Assembly: GCA_003517675.1 (NCBI GenBank)
Contig: DPAC01000160.1
Coordinates: 1-34,268, forward strand
From: Porphyromonadaceae bacterium
GTDB lineage: Bacteria > Bacteroidota > Bacteroidia > Bacteroidales > Dysgonomonadaceae
Direction of reading: 5' to 3'
Length of the DNA stretch: 34,268 nucleotides
Each line of letters begins with the position of its first letter. Position 1 is the stretch's first letter. Below the pieces are notes generated by a model. The model was given only the letters and a program-made list of their open reading frames with translations, was not told where the DNA came from and did no database searches. Shown one piece after another: positions 1 through 7,521 of this stretch. The translations under genes were made by a program, and so were the position numbers.

Positions 1-1623
1 CATTGAAAATGATTATCTTAGCACTGGAAACCAAACCATTAAAATATGCTGCAGGACAAAGATATTAAAAAGGTTCAAGAGTTGAAAGCGGACTTTACCC
101 CCTCGAGGGTTTCCGCGGAAGATATTTTCAGCCGCTTCAAGGCGTTGAAGCTAAGTGAAGGTCTTTCTCCAGTTCAAATGGTTCAAGAGACGGGGATATG
201 ATTTTAAAATGGTACTGTCCATACTGGTCTCCATGGTGGTCAGTCCGGACAAGACGGTCAATTCCTATCTGAACAGTCCTACCGGTGAAGGCTCCTCTAT
301 GAGCAAAGATGTGTTCTATCGCCTAAAGAACAGTCCCTTTATATGCTGGCGGATGCTTATGTGGCATCTTGTACATCGTTTTCTGAAGGTGACCTCCAAA
401 GATAGTGATGTAGATGATACCTCCTCTCGTTACCTGATCTTCGATGACACCACCCTGTCTAAAACCGGGAAGCGTATAGAGAAGATTGGAAAGGTATGGG
501 ATCATGTAACAAATAGCTACGTGCTTGGATTCAAGCTGTTGGTTATGATGTACTGGGACGGTAAATCCTCCATCCCACTGGATTTCAGTCTTCACCGGGA
601 GAAAGGAAAGAAGCAGGAACGTCCTTTTGGGATGAGCAAAAAGGAGATTCGCAAGCAATACAGTTGCAAGCGTATCAAGGATTCGTACACGGCTAAGCGT
701 GTGGAAGAATTGGACACGAACAAGATTCAGATGGTTCTGCGGATGTTCTTCACGGCCATTTATCGAGGGCTTCGTGTAGATTACGTTCTGGTAGACAGCT
801 GGTTTACTTGCGATGCGTTGATACAGGCTATCCGTAGTGTGAAGAACAAAGAAGTTCACCTGATCGGGATGTACAAGTTTGCAAAGACTAAGTTTGAGTA
901 CCAGGGTAAGAGCCTGACACACGCCCAGATCAACAACATGCTGGGCAAACCCAGGCGCTGCCGTTCTCTGGGTTACCAGTACAAACAGGCCAAAGTGTTG
1001 TACCAGGGTGTTGAAATCTGCCTTTTCTTTAGCCGTCGGGGCAAACGTGACAAATGGAAGGTTTTGTTGACGACGGACACGAAGCTGACGTTCAAGCGAT
1101 TGATCGAGCATTACCAGGTAAGATGGGTTGTGGAGGTATTCAATCGCGAATCGAAGCAATTGCTAAATCTTGGGAGATGCCAATCAAGCAACTTTGATGC
1201 CCAGATAGCCGAGACGACCATCAGCATGATAGCCTATCTGTTGTTGACACTGCGTTTCCGGTACGATAACTACGAGTCAAAAGGGGCACTTTATCGGTCA
1301 ATGAATGCCGATGTGCTGAGGGAAACGCTTGACAAGCGGTTGTGGGGGCTGTTCATTGAATTAGTTTGCGCAGTGTCAGAAACACTCGAGATCGGTGCCG
1401 ATGAGCTATTCGAAAGAATGCTGACCAATCCAAAGGCAGAAACCATGATCATGGCACTCTGTAGTTCGGTGATGGTCAAGGACGATTGAAAAATTGTAAA
1501 CTATAAAATGTTAGAATACAGAGATATAGAGATTAATGCATTTCCCTTCTATTTCTTTGTCAATTGTTTGAGGGAAGTGCGAAACATGAGTAAGTTATAA
1601 TAACGTCGGAAACCATTCGAAAA
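1..1623 (+). mobile_element. IS4-family insertion sequence, left part possibly outside the window
   Basis: One transposase gene (see the pseudogene entry) fills most of this stretch, flanked by short AT-rich non-coding sequence. I could not place the IS ends. A weak inverted match links GCACT..CAAAC near positions 19-36 with its complement near 1565-1580, but it is too short and gapped to call a terminal repeat. No target-site duplication can be read because the element may begin before base 1. The boundaries are therefore nominal. Confidence 0.45.
46..1489 (+). pseudogene. IS4-family transposase with a frame break near the N-terminus
   Basis: This is a DDE transposase that would catalyse cut-and-paste transposition. 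The main frame (155-1489, 444 residues) holds the first Asp pair near D97/D98 (FDDTTLS), the second Asp near D214 (VLVDSWF) and the IS4 signature Y-(2)-R-(3)-E-(6)-K at Y320, R323, E327 and K334. The catalytic core is thus intact. An open frame from ATG 46 to TGA 199-201 encodes a plausible transposase N-terminus (ending FSRFKALKLSEG) in a different frame. The natural join lies near 160-200 and needs a +1 shift. The ATG at 155 is probably not a natural start, since its first residues only continue the upstream protein. The break could be mutation, sequencing error or programmed frameshifting; no classic slippery heptamer is visible, so I favour mutation. A large open frame on the opposite strand is a shadow. 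Confidence 0.75.
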
Positions 1624-1740
1624 ATGGAATATACACATTTTTTACACAAAAGGAACGGTGCAGCAATTTCCAACCGGCACATTATCGGAAAACTGTATAA
1701 AGCAATGGACGCAGATTCGAAAAGCGAATTGTATGAGTAG
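1624..1740 (+). CDS. Small 38-residue ORF overlapping the next start
   Basis: This short frame runs from ATG 1624 to TAG 1738. It encodes a basic, histidine-rich 38-residue peptide with a short acidic tail. Its last codons overlap the ATG of the next frame (ATGAGTAG at 1733-1740), the arrangement seen in translationally coupled genes. I do not recognise a family. It may be the leader gene of a small operon with the next two frames, or the tail of a gene interrupted by the IS upstream. Confidence 0.25.
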   Translation: MEYTHFLHKRNGAAISNRHIIGKLYKAMDADSKSELYE

Positions 1741-1942
1741 GGGAATAATTAAATATATTGTTGATTACAACAAAGACAGATATGATAATTTAGATGGATC
1801 TACAACAAGGCGATCTGATTTAGGTTGCAGTGCTTCCCATATGGCTGCAAGTTTACCTTGGACTATTGGATTCGGTATGGTCAATCCGTTTGCCGGAGCC
1901 GTAGCAGGAGTATTTTGGGGACTGTCCTATCTTATATGCTAA
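1733..1942 (+). CDS. Small peptide with glycine-rich hydrophobic tail (bacteriocin-like, speculative)
   Basis: I chose ATG 1733 because it overlaps the stop of the preceding small frame; an in-frame GTG at 1658 would give 94 residues. The 69-residue product has a charged, polar N-terminal half. The C-terminal half is hydrophobic and glycine-rich, with two GxxxG motifs (GAVAG, GVFWG), two cysteines and aromatic residues. That architecture recalls small pore-forming bacteriocin precursors, but I see no clear double-glycine cleavage site and no exporter gene nearby. A two-helix membrane protein follows 44 bp later and could be an immunity partner. The gene is unrecognised, and the bacteriocin idea is inference from composition and neighbourhood only. 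Confidence 0.4.
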   Translation: MSRGIIKYIVDYNKDRYDNLDGSTTRRSDLGCSASHMAASLPWTIGFGMVNPFAGAVAGVFWGLSYLIC

Positions 1943-1986
1943 ATATATTATCTGTATAAATTTTATAAAATAAATATTGTGCGTTT

Positions 1987-2208
1987 ATGAAAAAAAAGAA
2001 GTTTTTATTGGCATATACAGTAAATTTTGTCGTCATAATCGGTTTGATCTTATTTGGCCTTTTTATGGATAACTCAGAACTCATAGAAAGCGGAATTTCG
2101 TTATTTGTTTTTACAGTTCCGGCTCTTATAGGATCAATTATTGGATTAAAAATAAAGTCAGATAGAAATAATGACGTTGATGAAACGAAACATCAGCCCG
2201 GTTATTGA
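1987..2208 (+). CDS. Small two-helix membrane protein (hypothetical)
   Basis: This 73-residue protein has a lysine-rich start (MKKKKFLL), two predicted membrane helices (about residues 8-27 and 37-55) and a charged cytoplasmic tail. The family is unrecognised. Small two- to four-helix membrane proteins next to a small hydrophobic peptide gene are common as immunity proteins, but they also occur as unrelated hypothetical proteins. It lies 44 bp after the glycine-rich peptide frame in the same direction and is probably co-transcribed with it. Confidence 0.5.
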   Translation: MKKKKFLLAYTVNFVVIIGLILFGLFMDNSELIESGISLFVFTVPALIGSIIGLKIKSDRNNDVDETKHQPGY

Positions 2209-2327
2209 CCACTTCAATGTACACGGCGGCGGAAAAATGCAAAGTTTTCTCCTGTTACGGGCATAGCACAGGCCTTAAAATCGCGAGACTGGACGACTAC
2301 CGGATATAAGCCCTGTCTGTTTATGTC

Positions 2328-3413
2328 TTAGAACCACTTTTTCTTTTCAAAATACCAGAGCATGCCGGCTGCAATCAGCAGCATTACTCCCCAAACAATG
2401 ATGTAACCGTATCTGAGATGCAGCTCAGGCATATGGTCGAAATTCATTCCGTAAACACCTACAATAAAGGTGAGCGGAATGAATATCACCGAAAAGACTG
2501 TCAGAAGCGCCATGATATCATTCAGCCTGGTGCTCATGGAAGAATGATAAATGTTCAACTCATCGTACAGCAGCTCACGGTAATAATCCAGTAGCTCCAC
2601 CGCCTGGTTTATATTGTCCTGCAGCTCTTTATAATGATTGTTGTTTTTCGGAGTGATAAAGTCACTATCCTTTTTCACAAGGCTCATAATCATCTCTTTG
2701 GCAGGTTTTATGTAACGTCCCAGATCACTGAGTTCGTGCTTGAGCAGATTAATCGACCCAAGAATCCTCCGGTCGGGGTTGAGCGCCATTTTGTTATCCA
2801 GTGCCTCAATTTTTTCGCCCAGCTTGCCCAAAATATAGATATAATGATCAATCACCACATCAAGCAGGGCAAAGGCAAGATAGTCGGTTCCCAAAGTCCG
2901 GAATCTTCTGGTGTGCTTTTTAAGACGCTCTTTCACGGGGTTAAACTGATTACACTTCTCTTCCTGAAAAGTGATCAACAGGTTATGCATCATCACGATA
3001 CTCAGATTATCGATGGACACCTGATGCAACCCTTCGTTGAATTGCATCATTTTGATGGAGACGAAGAGACCGTTGTCGAACTCCTCCACCTGGGGACGCG
3101 TGGCCGGTTCCATCACGTCAGACAATATATCGGCCGGAATGTGCAGGTGATCTGCCAGTTCCTGCATCAACTTTTCATTGTGCAAGCCGTCTATATTCAG
3201 CCAGATGAGCTTCTTTGAATCTTTATACGATTGAAGGGCTTCTACCGATTGAATCGTCGTTTCCTGTACATCTTCGGCATCGAACTCAAAAACGGTCATC
3301 TGCACATCCTGGGAACGATGGCGGCCCCGAAATTTCAGTTCGTATGGCGACAAGCCAATATCCTCCTGGCGTTTGAGTGGTGTGTGGGGCATATTCCGGT
3401 AATTACCAAACAA
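2328..3413 (-). CDS. corA: CorA-family magnesium/cobalt transporter
   Basis: CorA proteins are homopentameric inner-membrane channels for Mg2+ and Co2+. The 361-residue length fits. The N-terminal two-thirds is the soluble funnel domain with a long helical stretch (about residues 150-290). Two membrane helices follow near residues 300-318 and 335-353. The hallmark selectivity motif GMN sits at residues 322-324, directly after the first helix (YGMNFDHMPEL). The C-terminus is the typical basic tail (EKKKWF). The gene stands alone, with a Bacteroidota-type promoter element upstream. Assignment to the CorA superfamily is firm; the exact ion preference cannot be read from sequence. Confidence 0.95.
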   Translation of the reverse strand: MFGNYRNMPHTPLKRQEDIGLSPYELKFRGRHRSQDVQMTVFEFDAEDVQETTIQSVEALQSYKDSKKLIWLNIDGLHNEKLMQELADHLHIPADILSDVMEPATRPQVEEFDNGLFVSIKMMQFNEGLHQVSIDNLSIVMMHNLLITFQEEKCNQFNPVKERLKKHTRRFRTLGTDYLAFALLDVVIDHYIYILGKLGEKIEALDNKMALNPDRRILGSINLLKHELSDLGRYIKPAKEMIMSLVKKDSDFITPKNNNHYKELQDNINQAVELLDYYRELLYDELNIYHSSMSTRLNDIMALLTVFSVIFIPLTFIVGVYGMNFDHMPELHLRYGYIIVWGVMLLIAAGMLWYFEKKKWF

Positions 3414-3433
3414 AAATTAAAAATTACAGCATT

Positions 3434-3460
3434 GCAAGGTACGAAATTTTTTCGCAATGG
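3434..3460 (-). promoter_or_regulatory. Candidate Bacteroidota promoter for corA
   Basis: On the reverse strand TACCTTGC (3441-3434) resembles the -7 consensus TAnnTTTG. It has a TTTA-like element 19 bp further upstream, which fits the -33 spacing. It lies about 20 bp upstream of the corA start codon. The match is imperfect. Confidence 0.35.
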
Positions 3461-3585
3461 TAAATCCGATATTTATTTGAAAGACACAATTTCCAATAAA
3501 CTTATGCATGGTTTAACCTATGGAACAGAAGTCTGGTCATATTACGCGCGCGTCGGAGCTGGCGGTACGTTACAAATTCAATACT

Positions 3586-3619
3586 GAAAAAAACCGGCAC
3601 AAAGGAACCAGGGCCGGTT
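3586..3619 (-). terminator. Rho-independent terminator of the tyrosine recombinase gene
   Basis: On the reverse strand a 7-bp stem AACCGGC/GCCGGTT (arms at 3613-3619 and 3592-3598, 14-nt loop) is followed by a run of T. It lies just after the recombinase stop codon. Confidence 0.65.
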
Positions 3620-3640
3620 AGCGAAGTCTGCCGGCTGGCT

Positions 3641-4483
3641 TCACAGTAAATCGAGCGGGCTTTTAATTTTTGATTGCGCAATGTCAGTAATATGCGTATA
3701 AATTTCGGTCGTATGCACCGATTTGTGTCCGAGTAATTCCTGGATATACCGGATATCCGTTCCATTCTCCAGCAGATGAGTGGCAAAGCTGTGGCGCAGG
3801 GTATGAGGGGTCACTTTTTTGGTGATGCCCGCTTTAGAAGCTGCATTTTTGACAATGGTTTGTACACTTTTTTCGGAATATACACCCCCTCCCTGACCTT
3901 CAATCAGGTATTCCTCAGGGTGATATATTTTATAATAACGTCTTAAAGACTCCAGTAACAGGGGAGAAAGCATCACCACACGGTCCTTCCCTCCTTTTGC
4001 ATTTCTGATCAGCACAATTTTGTTTGTTGAATCGATATCCGTCAGCTTCAGATGTAGCAGTTCATTTAATCGCAATCCACAGCCATACAAAAGCTGGATA
4101 ATACATGTGTGTTTCAGGTTGGTCACATTGTCCATTAACCTGATAATCTCTTTGGTAGTCAGGTACACAGGCAAACTTTTGTTCTTCGTGCGTGGATAAA
4201 GATGTTTGATGTTAAGTTGTGTATGGAACAGGGAGAGATAAAACTTATCTATCGAAGTCACAATCAAACGTTGATAAGATGTTCCGATATGATGTTTTTC
4301 TATTTTCCAGAAAAGATATTTTTCGATCTCTGTTTCAGTTATTTCAAGCGGGTGGCTGTATTTTTTTTCACCCAGTTGCAGGAAACCCCTGACTGCACTT
4401 TTGTAGTTTTGAATTGAGTTGGGACTATATCGTTGTACAATCATTTTCCGCTCAAATTCGTTGATCAAATGGTCTGTATTCAT
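3641..4483 (-). CDS. Tyrosine recombinase / site-specific integrase (XerC/D-like)
   Basis: This 280-residue enzyme would cut and rejoin DNA through a 3'-phosphotyrosine. An N-terminal SAM-like core-binding domain (about residues 5-90) precedes the catalytic domain. All catalytic residues are visible: R138 (GLRLNEL), K163/K166 (AKGGKDR), H227-R230 (HTLRHSF), H253 (LGH) and Y262 (TEIYTH). It ends in SPLDLL, like integron integrases and many Bacteroidota integrases. Between the lysine and the HxxR box there is no room for the extra segment that defines canonical IntI. Two decayed relatives of its C-terminal half lie at 26.2-26.4 and 27.3-27.6 kb. It has its own terminator, and upstream it faces a GTTGG site shared with the 26-kb region. 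The gene appears intact; its substrate is unknown. Confidence 0.9.
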   Translation of the reverse strand: MNTDHLINEFERKMIVQRYSPNSIQNYKSAVRGFLQLGEKKYSHPLEITETEIEKYLFWKIEKHHIGTSYQRLIVTSIDKFYLSLFHTQLNIKHLYPRTKNKSLPVYLTTKEIIRLMDNVTNLKHTCIIQLLYGCGLRLNELLHLKLTDIDSTNKIVLIRNAKGGKDRVVMLSPLLLESLRRYYKIYHPEEYLIEGQGGGVYSEKSVQTIVKNAASKAGITKKVTPHTLRHSFATHLLENGTDIRYIQELLGHKSVHTTEIYTHITDIAQSKIKSPLDLL

Positions 4484-4924
4484 TGTTTTCGATGATGAGA
4501 AACATTCGTATATGCAAAAATATATAATAATTTAAATGAAACCTAATAAACACATAAACAAAATGATATAAAAGACAATATTTTCATATTAATATCTATA
4601 CACGAATGTTATAAATCGGATATTTACGAAAGTTGTATATTTATTGCGTAAATAACACGTTGGGAAACATGCTTATAAAGAGTCGTTACTATATTAGTGA
4701 ACTGGAGAATTTTATAATTACATCAGGAAATTAAGTCTTGAAATTAAGTTTGAAATATAATTTTTTATCTAAATGATTAAGAATGAAAGAAGCAATAAAA
4801 AGATTTAAAGGAATTGATATTTATAATGGCTTTCACTACGATAAACAAATATATTTTTCATGTTCAGTCAAAGTGAGGCAAAGTGAAATCAACCGGAATT
4901 CAAACAATTGCTTAAAATAGAAAA
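4484..4924. other. AT-rich intergenic region between divergent recombinase and antiporter
   Basis: This 441-bp stretch has no convincing coding frame. It holds an inverted repeat AACATTCGT (about 4500-4508) / ACGAATGTT (about 4606-4614) bracketing very AT-rich DNA directly upstream of the recombinase start, and the GTTGG site at 4642-4668 listed separately. Such a layout suits recombinase binding sites and divergent promoters, but no promoter matches consensus well. Confidence 0.5.
4623..4669 (+). other. Candidate recombination (attI-like) site upstream of the recombinase
   Basis: The arms TTTACG (4623-4628) and CGTAAA (4647-4652) form an inverted repeat. The second arm lies within TATTGCGTA (4642-4650), which is followed after 8 bp by the core GTTGGGAAACA (4659-4669). 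The same series, TATTGCGTA then 9 bp then GTTGGAAAACA, occurs on the reverse strand at 26087-26059 next to a decayed relative of this recombinase. Shared sequence beside two recombinase copies suggests a recombination site. This is inference. Confidence 0.4.
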
Positions 4925-6139
4925 ATGATGAGTGGAATAACATTAGTTGGAATAATTATTATAGCTGGTTTCGTTCTTGGAGAACTTGCCGATAAGTTGA
5001 ATTTACCAAAAGTCACCGGTTATATTATTGCAGGAATTTTATTAAGTCCGCAGATAGCTCCTTTTGTATCGGAATCGTTTGTTGATGATACAAAAATTGT
5101 CACCAATATTTCATTAAGTATTATTACATTTTCAGTTGGGGGTACTTTATCAATCGCTAAAATCAAAAATCAAGGGAGACAAATTCTGAAAATTACATTA
5201 GGAGAATCCATCTTTGCTTCTTTACTTGTAATGCTTGGCTTTATTCTTCTGTCGCCTTTTTTATTAAACATTAATGATGCCACTTACATGACTGTTTATA
5301 TTCCATTGAGTCTTATGCTGGGCTCCCTTGCTGCACCAACAGATCCCACAGCTACCCTTGACGTAGCCCATGAATATAAAGCAAAAGGTAAAGTTATGTC
5401 CACTATCATGGGGGTGGCAGCTTTTGATGATGCCATGGGATTATTATTATTCAGTATTGCAATTGCAATAGCCACTCCTTTTGTCTCTTCACAAGATATA
5501 GAAATCGGTTCAGTAGCTTTATCAGTTGTAAGACAATTATTTGGAGCTATATTGGTCGGCGGTGTCGTAGGTTTTATCTTTAATAAAGCGTCACAGCATC
5601 TCGCCAAAAGTTCTGAAGGAATGATGATTACTATTATTATAGGCTTTCTGAGCTTGTGTTTTGGTATTTCCTCTTATTTGGAAGTAGATGAATTGCTTGC
5701 AATAATGTTTATGGGTTTTATGGTTATAAATTTTAATAAGAAACAAGAATTAATCTTTCAATTGCTCGAAAGATACACTGAACAGCTGGTCTTTATTCTT
5801 TTCTTTACCATTAGTGGTATGCATTTGGATATTTCTGTTTTAGGTAATGTCTTTTTAGTTGTGCTTCTTTTTGTTATATTAAGAGCTTTAGGGAAATTTA
5901 CAGGTGTATTGGTCGGAGCAAGAAAAGCATCCCGAGAAGTTAAAAAATATACTGCCGGTGGTTTAATACCTCAGGGGGGAATTGTTATTGGTCTGGCTCT
6001 TATGATAAAATATAATCCCGTCTTTTCATCAATTTCCGATGAGTTCATCAATATTATCCTGGGAGCTACGGTTATCCATGAAGTGATAGGTCCTGTAATT
6101 ACTAAATTATCCCTAAAGAAAGCAGGAGAAATTGAATAG
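4925..6139 (+). CDS. Cation:proton antiporter (CPA2/Na+-H+ exchanger type)
   Basis: This 404-residue, very hydrophobic protein has about twelve membrane segments and belongs to the sodium/hydrogen exchanger superfamily. It would exchange Na+ or K+ for protons across the inner membrane. The start has the typical GELADKLNLPKVTGYIIAGI segment (helix followed by an amphipathic turn and PxVxGYxxAG). A helix carrying AAPTDPTATLD and a later FDDAMGLLLF (adjacent aspartates near residue 165) match the ion-binding helices. No cytoplasmic RCK/TrkA-N domain is present, so it is a short form, unlike KefB/KefC. It stands alone on the plus strand after a long AT-rich leader. Ion specificity cannot be told. 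Confidence 0.88.
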   Translation: MMSGITLVGIIIIAGFVLGELADKLNLPKVTGYIIAGILLSPQIAPFVSESFVDDTKIVTNISLSIITFSVGGTLSIAKIKNQGRQILKITLGESIFASLLVMLGFILLSPFLLNINDATYMTVYIPLSLMLGSLAAPTDPTATLDVAHEYKAKGKVMSTIMGVAAFDDAMGLLLFSIAIAIATPFVSSQDIEIGSVALSVVRQLFGAILVGGVVGFIFNKASQHLAKSSEGMMITIIIGFLSLCFGISSYLEVDELLAIMFMGFMVINFNKKQELIFQLLERYTEQLVFILFFTISGMHLDISVLGNVFLVVLLFVILRALGKFTGVLVGARKASREVKKYTAGGLIPQGGIVIGLALMIKYNPVFSSISDEFINIILGATVIHEVIGPVITKLSLKKAGEIE

Positions 6140-6226
6140 TGAGTCTGCTCCGAAAACCCCGGAATCCGATTTTAATGGCTTGCAACATATGTTTTGAACT
6201 TATCTAAAAAATTTATCACATATTTG

Positions 6227-6257
6227 TTGCAACGAATAAAGTTTCTACATATATTTG
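6227..6257 (+). promoter_or_regulatory. Bacteroidota promoter for the 6275-7375 gene group
   Basis: TATATTTG at 6250-6257 matches the -7 consensus TAnnTTTG exactly. A TTG at 6227-6229 lies 20 bp upstream as the -33 element. The start codon follows 17 bp after the -7 box, so the leader is very short. Confidence 0.6.
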
Positions 6258-6274
6258 CGCAGAATTAAAAATAA

Positions 6275-6559
6275 ATGGGAATGAGTGACAAAAGGACTGT
6301 TACGATAGAAATGTTTTATACGCTTACTTGCCCAAATTGCAGAATTTTGAAACGAATGTTGGATGAAGTACTGCCCCAATATGGTGACAAGTTTCAATTT
6401 AAAAAAAGCCTGGCCAATTCACCCAGAGGAATGGTTAGAACAATGAAATTAGGAATTCATTCGGTTCCTACACTTCTCATTGATAACAAAATAACTTTTC
6501 GAAGTGTCCCCAAAAAGGAAGAATTAATTAACGCCCTAAATAGTTTTATAAATCATTAA
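6275..6559 (+). CDS. Small thioredoxin-like protein with CPNC motif
   Basis: This 94-residue single-domain thioredoxin fold begins with a beta strand (TVTIEMFYTLTCPNC). The redox pair C-P-N-C sits near residues 19-22 and the conserved cis-proline in SVPTLLID near residue 70. It has no signal peptide, so it probably acts in the cytoplasm as a disulfide or glutaredoxin-like reductase. The motif differs from the WCGPC of true thioredoxins. It is the first of three closely spaced genes (gaps of 11 and 7 bp) with a small membrane protein and an FMN reductase, behind a good promoter. A role in redox stress handling is inference from this company. Confidence 0.8.
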   Translation: MGMSDKRTVTIEMFYTLTCPNCRILKRMLDEVLPQYGDKFQFKKSLANSPRGMVRTMKLGIHSVPTLLIDNKITFRSVPKKEELINALNSFINH

Positions 6560-6570
6560 ATATTCTTAAT

Positions 6571-6804
6571 ATGGAAGAAAAGAAAAAACTAAGATGTCCG
6601 CTTGGTATACCTGGTGGAATCATTGCTGCCTTGATTGGCTTAATTGGAGTAGTTGTTAATATTATAAACTTCAATTGGTTTGAGTTAGTAACTTCCTTTG
6701 CGCTCTTATTGTTGGCACTGCCTTTTGTACGGGTAACGATGATGGTTCACTTGGCAAACGACAGGTTGGATGAATTAGAAAATAACGTTAAAACAAATAA
6801 ATAA
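6571..6804 (+). CDS. Small membrane protein, two helices (hypothetical)
   Basis: This 77-residue protein has a short charged start, then LGIPGGIIAALIGLIGVVVNII (helix 1), a helix near residues 30-50 (FELVTSFALLLLALPFV) and a charged tail. It sits between the thioredoxin-like and FMN-reductase genes with very short gaps, so it is very likely translated from the same message. I do not recognise a family. Confidence 0.65.
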   Translation: MEEKKKLRCPLGIPGGIIAALIGLIGVVVNIINFNWFELVTSFALLLLALPFVRVTMMVHLANDRLDELENNVKTNK

Positions 6805-6809
6805 AGGAG
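6804..6809 (+). promoter_or_regulatory. Strong Shine-Dalgarno site AAGGAG
   Basis: AAGGAG is unusual in Bacteroidota. It lies only 2 nt before ATG 6812 but 8 nt before the in-frame ATG 6818. Initiation of the FMN reductase at 6818 is therefore the better-spaced choice, which would remove two residues. Confidence 0.6.
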
Positions 6810-6811
6810 AT

Positions 6812-7375
6812 ATGACTATGCTAAAAATTGGAATTATCATCGGTAGTACCCGTCCGGGACGCAACGCTGAACAGGTTGCTAAATGGGTATATGATTTTGC
6901 ATCAAAAAGAAATGATGCAGAATATGAATTAGTTGATCTTAAAGACTACAATTTACCTTTGCTTGATGAAGCTTATCCGGCTTCCTTTGGTCAATATTCG
7001 AATGAACATACAAAAGCCTGGGCAGAAAAAATTAAATCGCTCGATGCTTTTATATTTGTAAACGGAGAATATAACCACTCTATACCCGCTGCCTTAAAAA
7101 ATGCATTGGACTATTTATATGCTGAATGGAACAATAAGGCTGCCGGTTTTGTAAGTTATGGTTCTGTAGGTGGTGCAAGAGCTGTGGAGCACCTTCGGCT
7201 GACTTTGAGTGAATTACAAGTCGCTCATGTTCGCACTCAGGTATTGCTGTCGTTGTTTACCGATTTCGAAAACTTTAGTGTTTTTAAACCAGCGCCATTA
7301 CATTCTGACAACTTAAATACAATGTTAGACCAATTGAATAGCTGGGGAAATGCTTTAAAGGGACTGAGAAAATAA
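6812..7375 (+). CDS. NAD(P)H-dependent FMN reductase / flavodoxin-like quinone reductase
   Basis: This 187-residue protein belongs to the NADPH-dependent FMN reductase family (flavodoxin-like fold). It reduces flavin, quinones or azo compounds with NAD(P)H. The FMN phosphate loop is GSTRPGR (about residues 11-17). The second flavin segment is NGEYNHSIPAALKNALDY (about residues 89-106). GSVGGARAVEHLR is the third family signature. Translation probably starts at ATG 6818, set by a strong Shine-Dalgarno site. It ends a three-gene group, and a MarR regulator follows. A decayed second copy of its middle part lies at about 16.1-16.3 kb. Confidence 0.92.
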   Translation: MTMLKIGIIIGSTRPGRNAEQVAKWVYDFASKRNDAEYELVDLKDYNLPLLDEAYPASFGQYSNEHTKAWAEKIKSLDAFIFVNGEYNHSIPAALKNALDYLYAEWNNKAAGFVSYGSVGGARAVEHLRLTLSELQVAHVRTQVLLSLFTDFENFSVFKPAPLHSDNLNTMLDQLNSWGNALKGLRK

Positions 7376-7385
7376 TGACAGATTT

Positions 7386-7514
7386 GTGAAAAAATTGGCT
7401 GTATGTGATATTCCTCACGGTGGTGGCCCATGGCATGTGATGGACGATGATTCTTGGTTGTTCTTTTTTGAATGGGTAGGTTTCTATTTAAGATATCCAG
7501 ATTTTCTAAACTAA
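7386..7514 (+). CDS. Possible 42-residue small protein
   Basis: A frame opening with GTG at 7386 and closing at TAA 7512-7514 encodes a tryptophan- and phenylalanine-rich peptide (DIPHGGGPWH, DDDSWLFFFEWVGF). It fills the gap between the FMN reductase and the MarR regulator. No ATG start, no recognisable family and no ribosome site support it. It could be a small protein, the tail of a lost gene, or chance. Confidence 0.2.
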   Translation: MKKLAVCDIPHGGGPWHVMDDDSWLFFFEWVGFYLRYPDFLN

Positions 7515-7521
7515 AATAAAA

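Noticed and set aside
323..1159. 278-codon open frame on the reverse strand
   Set aside because: It lies opposite the IS4 transposase, whose motifs are unmistakable, and its own product shows no domain; it is a shadow.
1658..1732. GTG start giving a 94-residue version of the glycine-rich peptide
   Set aside because: The ATG at 1733 overlaps the preceding stop codon and needs no rare start; the extra 25 residues read like out-of-frame sequence of the 38-codon frame.
2209..2327. Possible remnant of a mobile-element gene between the two-helix protein and corA
   Set aside because: Fragments such as VIDHFNVHGGG are suggestive, but no family could be named and the frame is closed within 40 codons.
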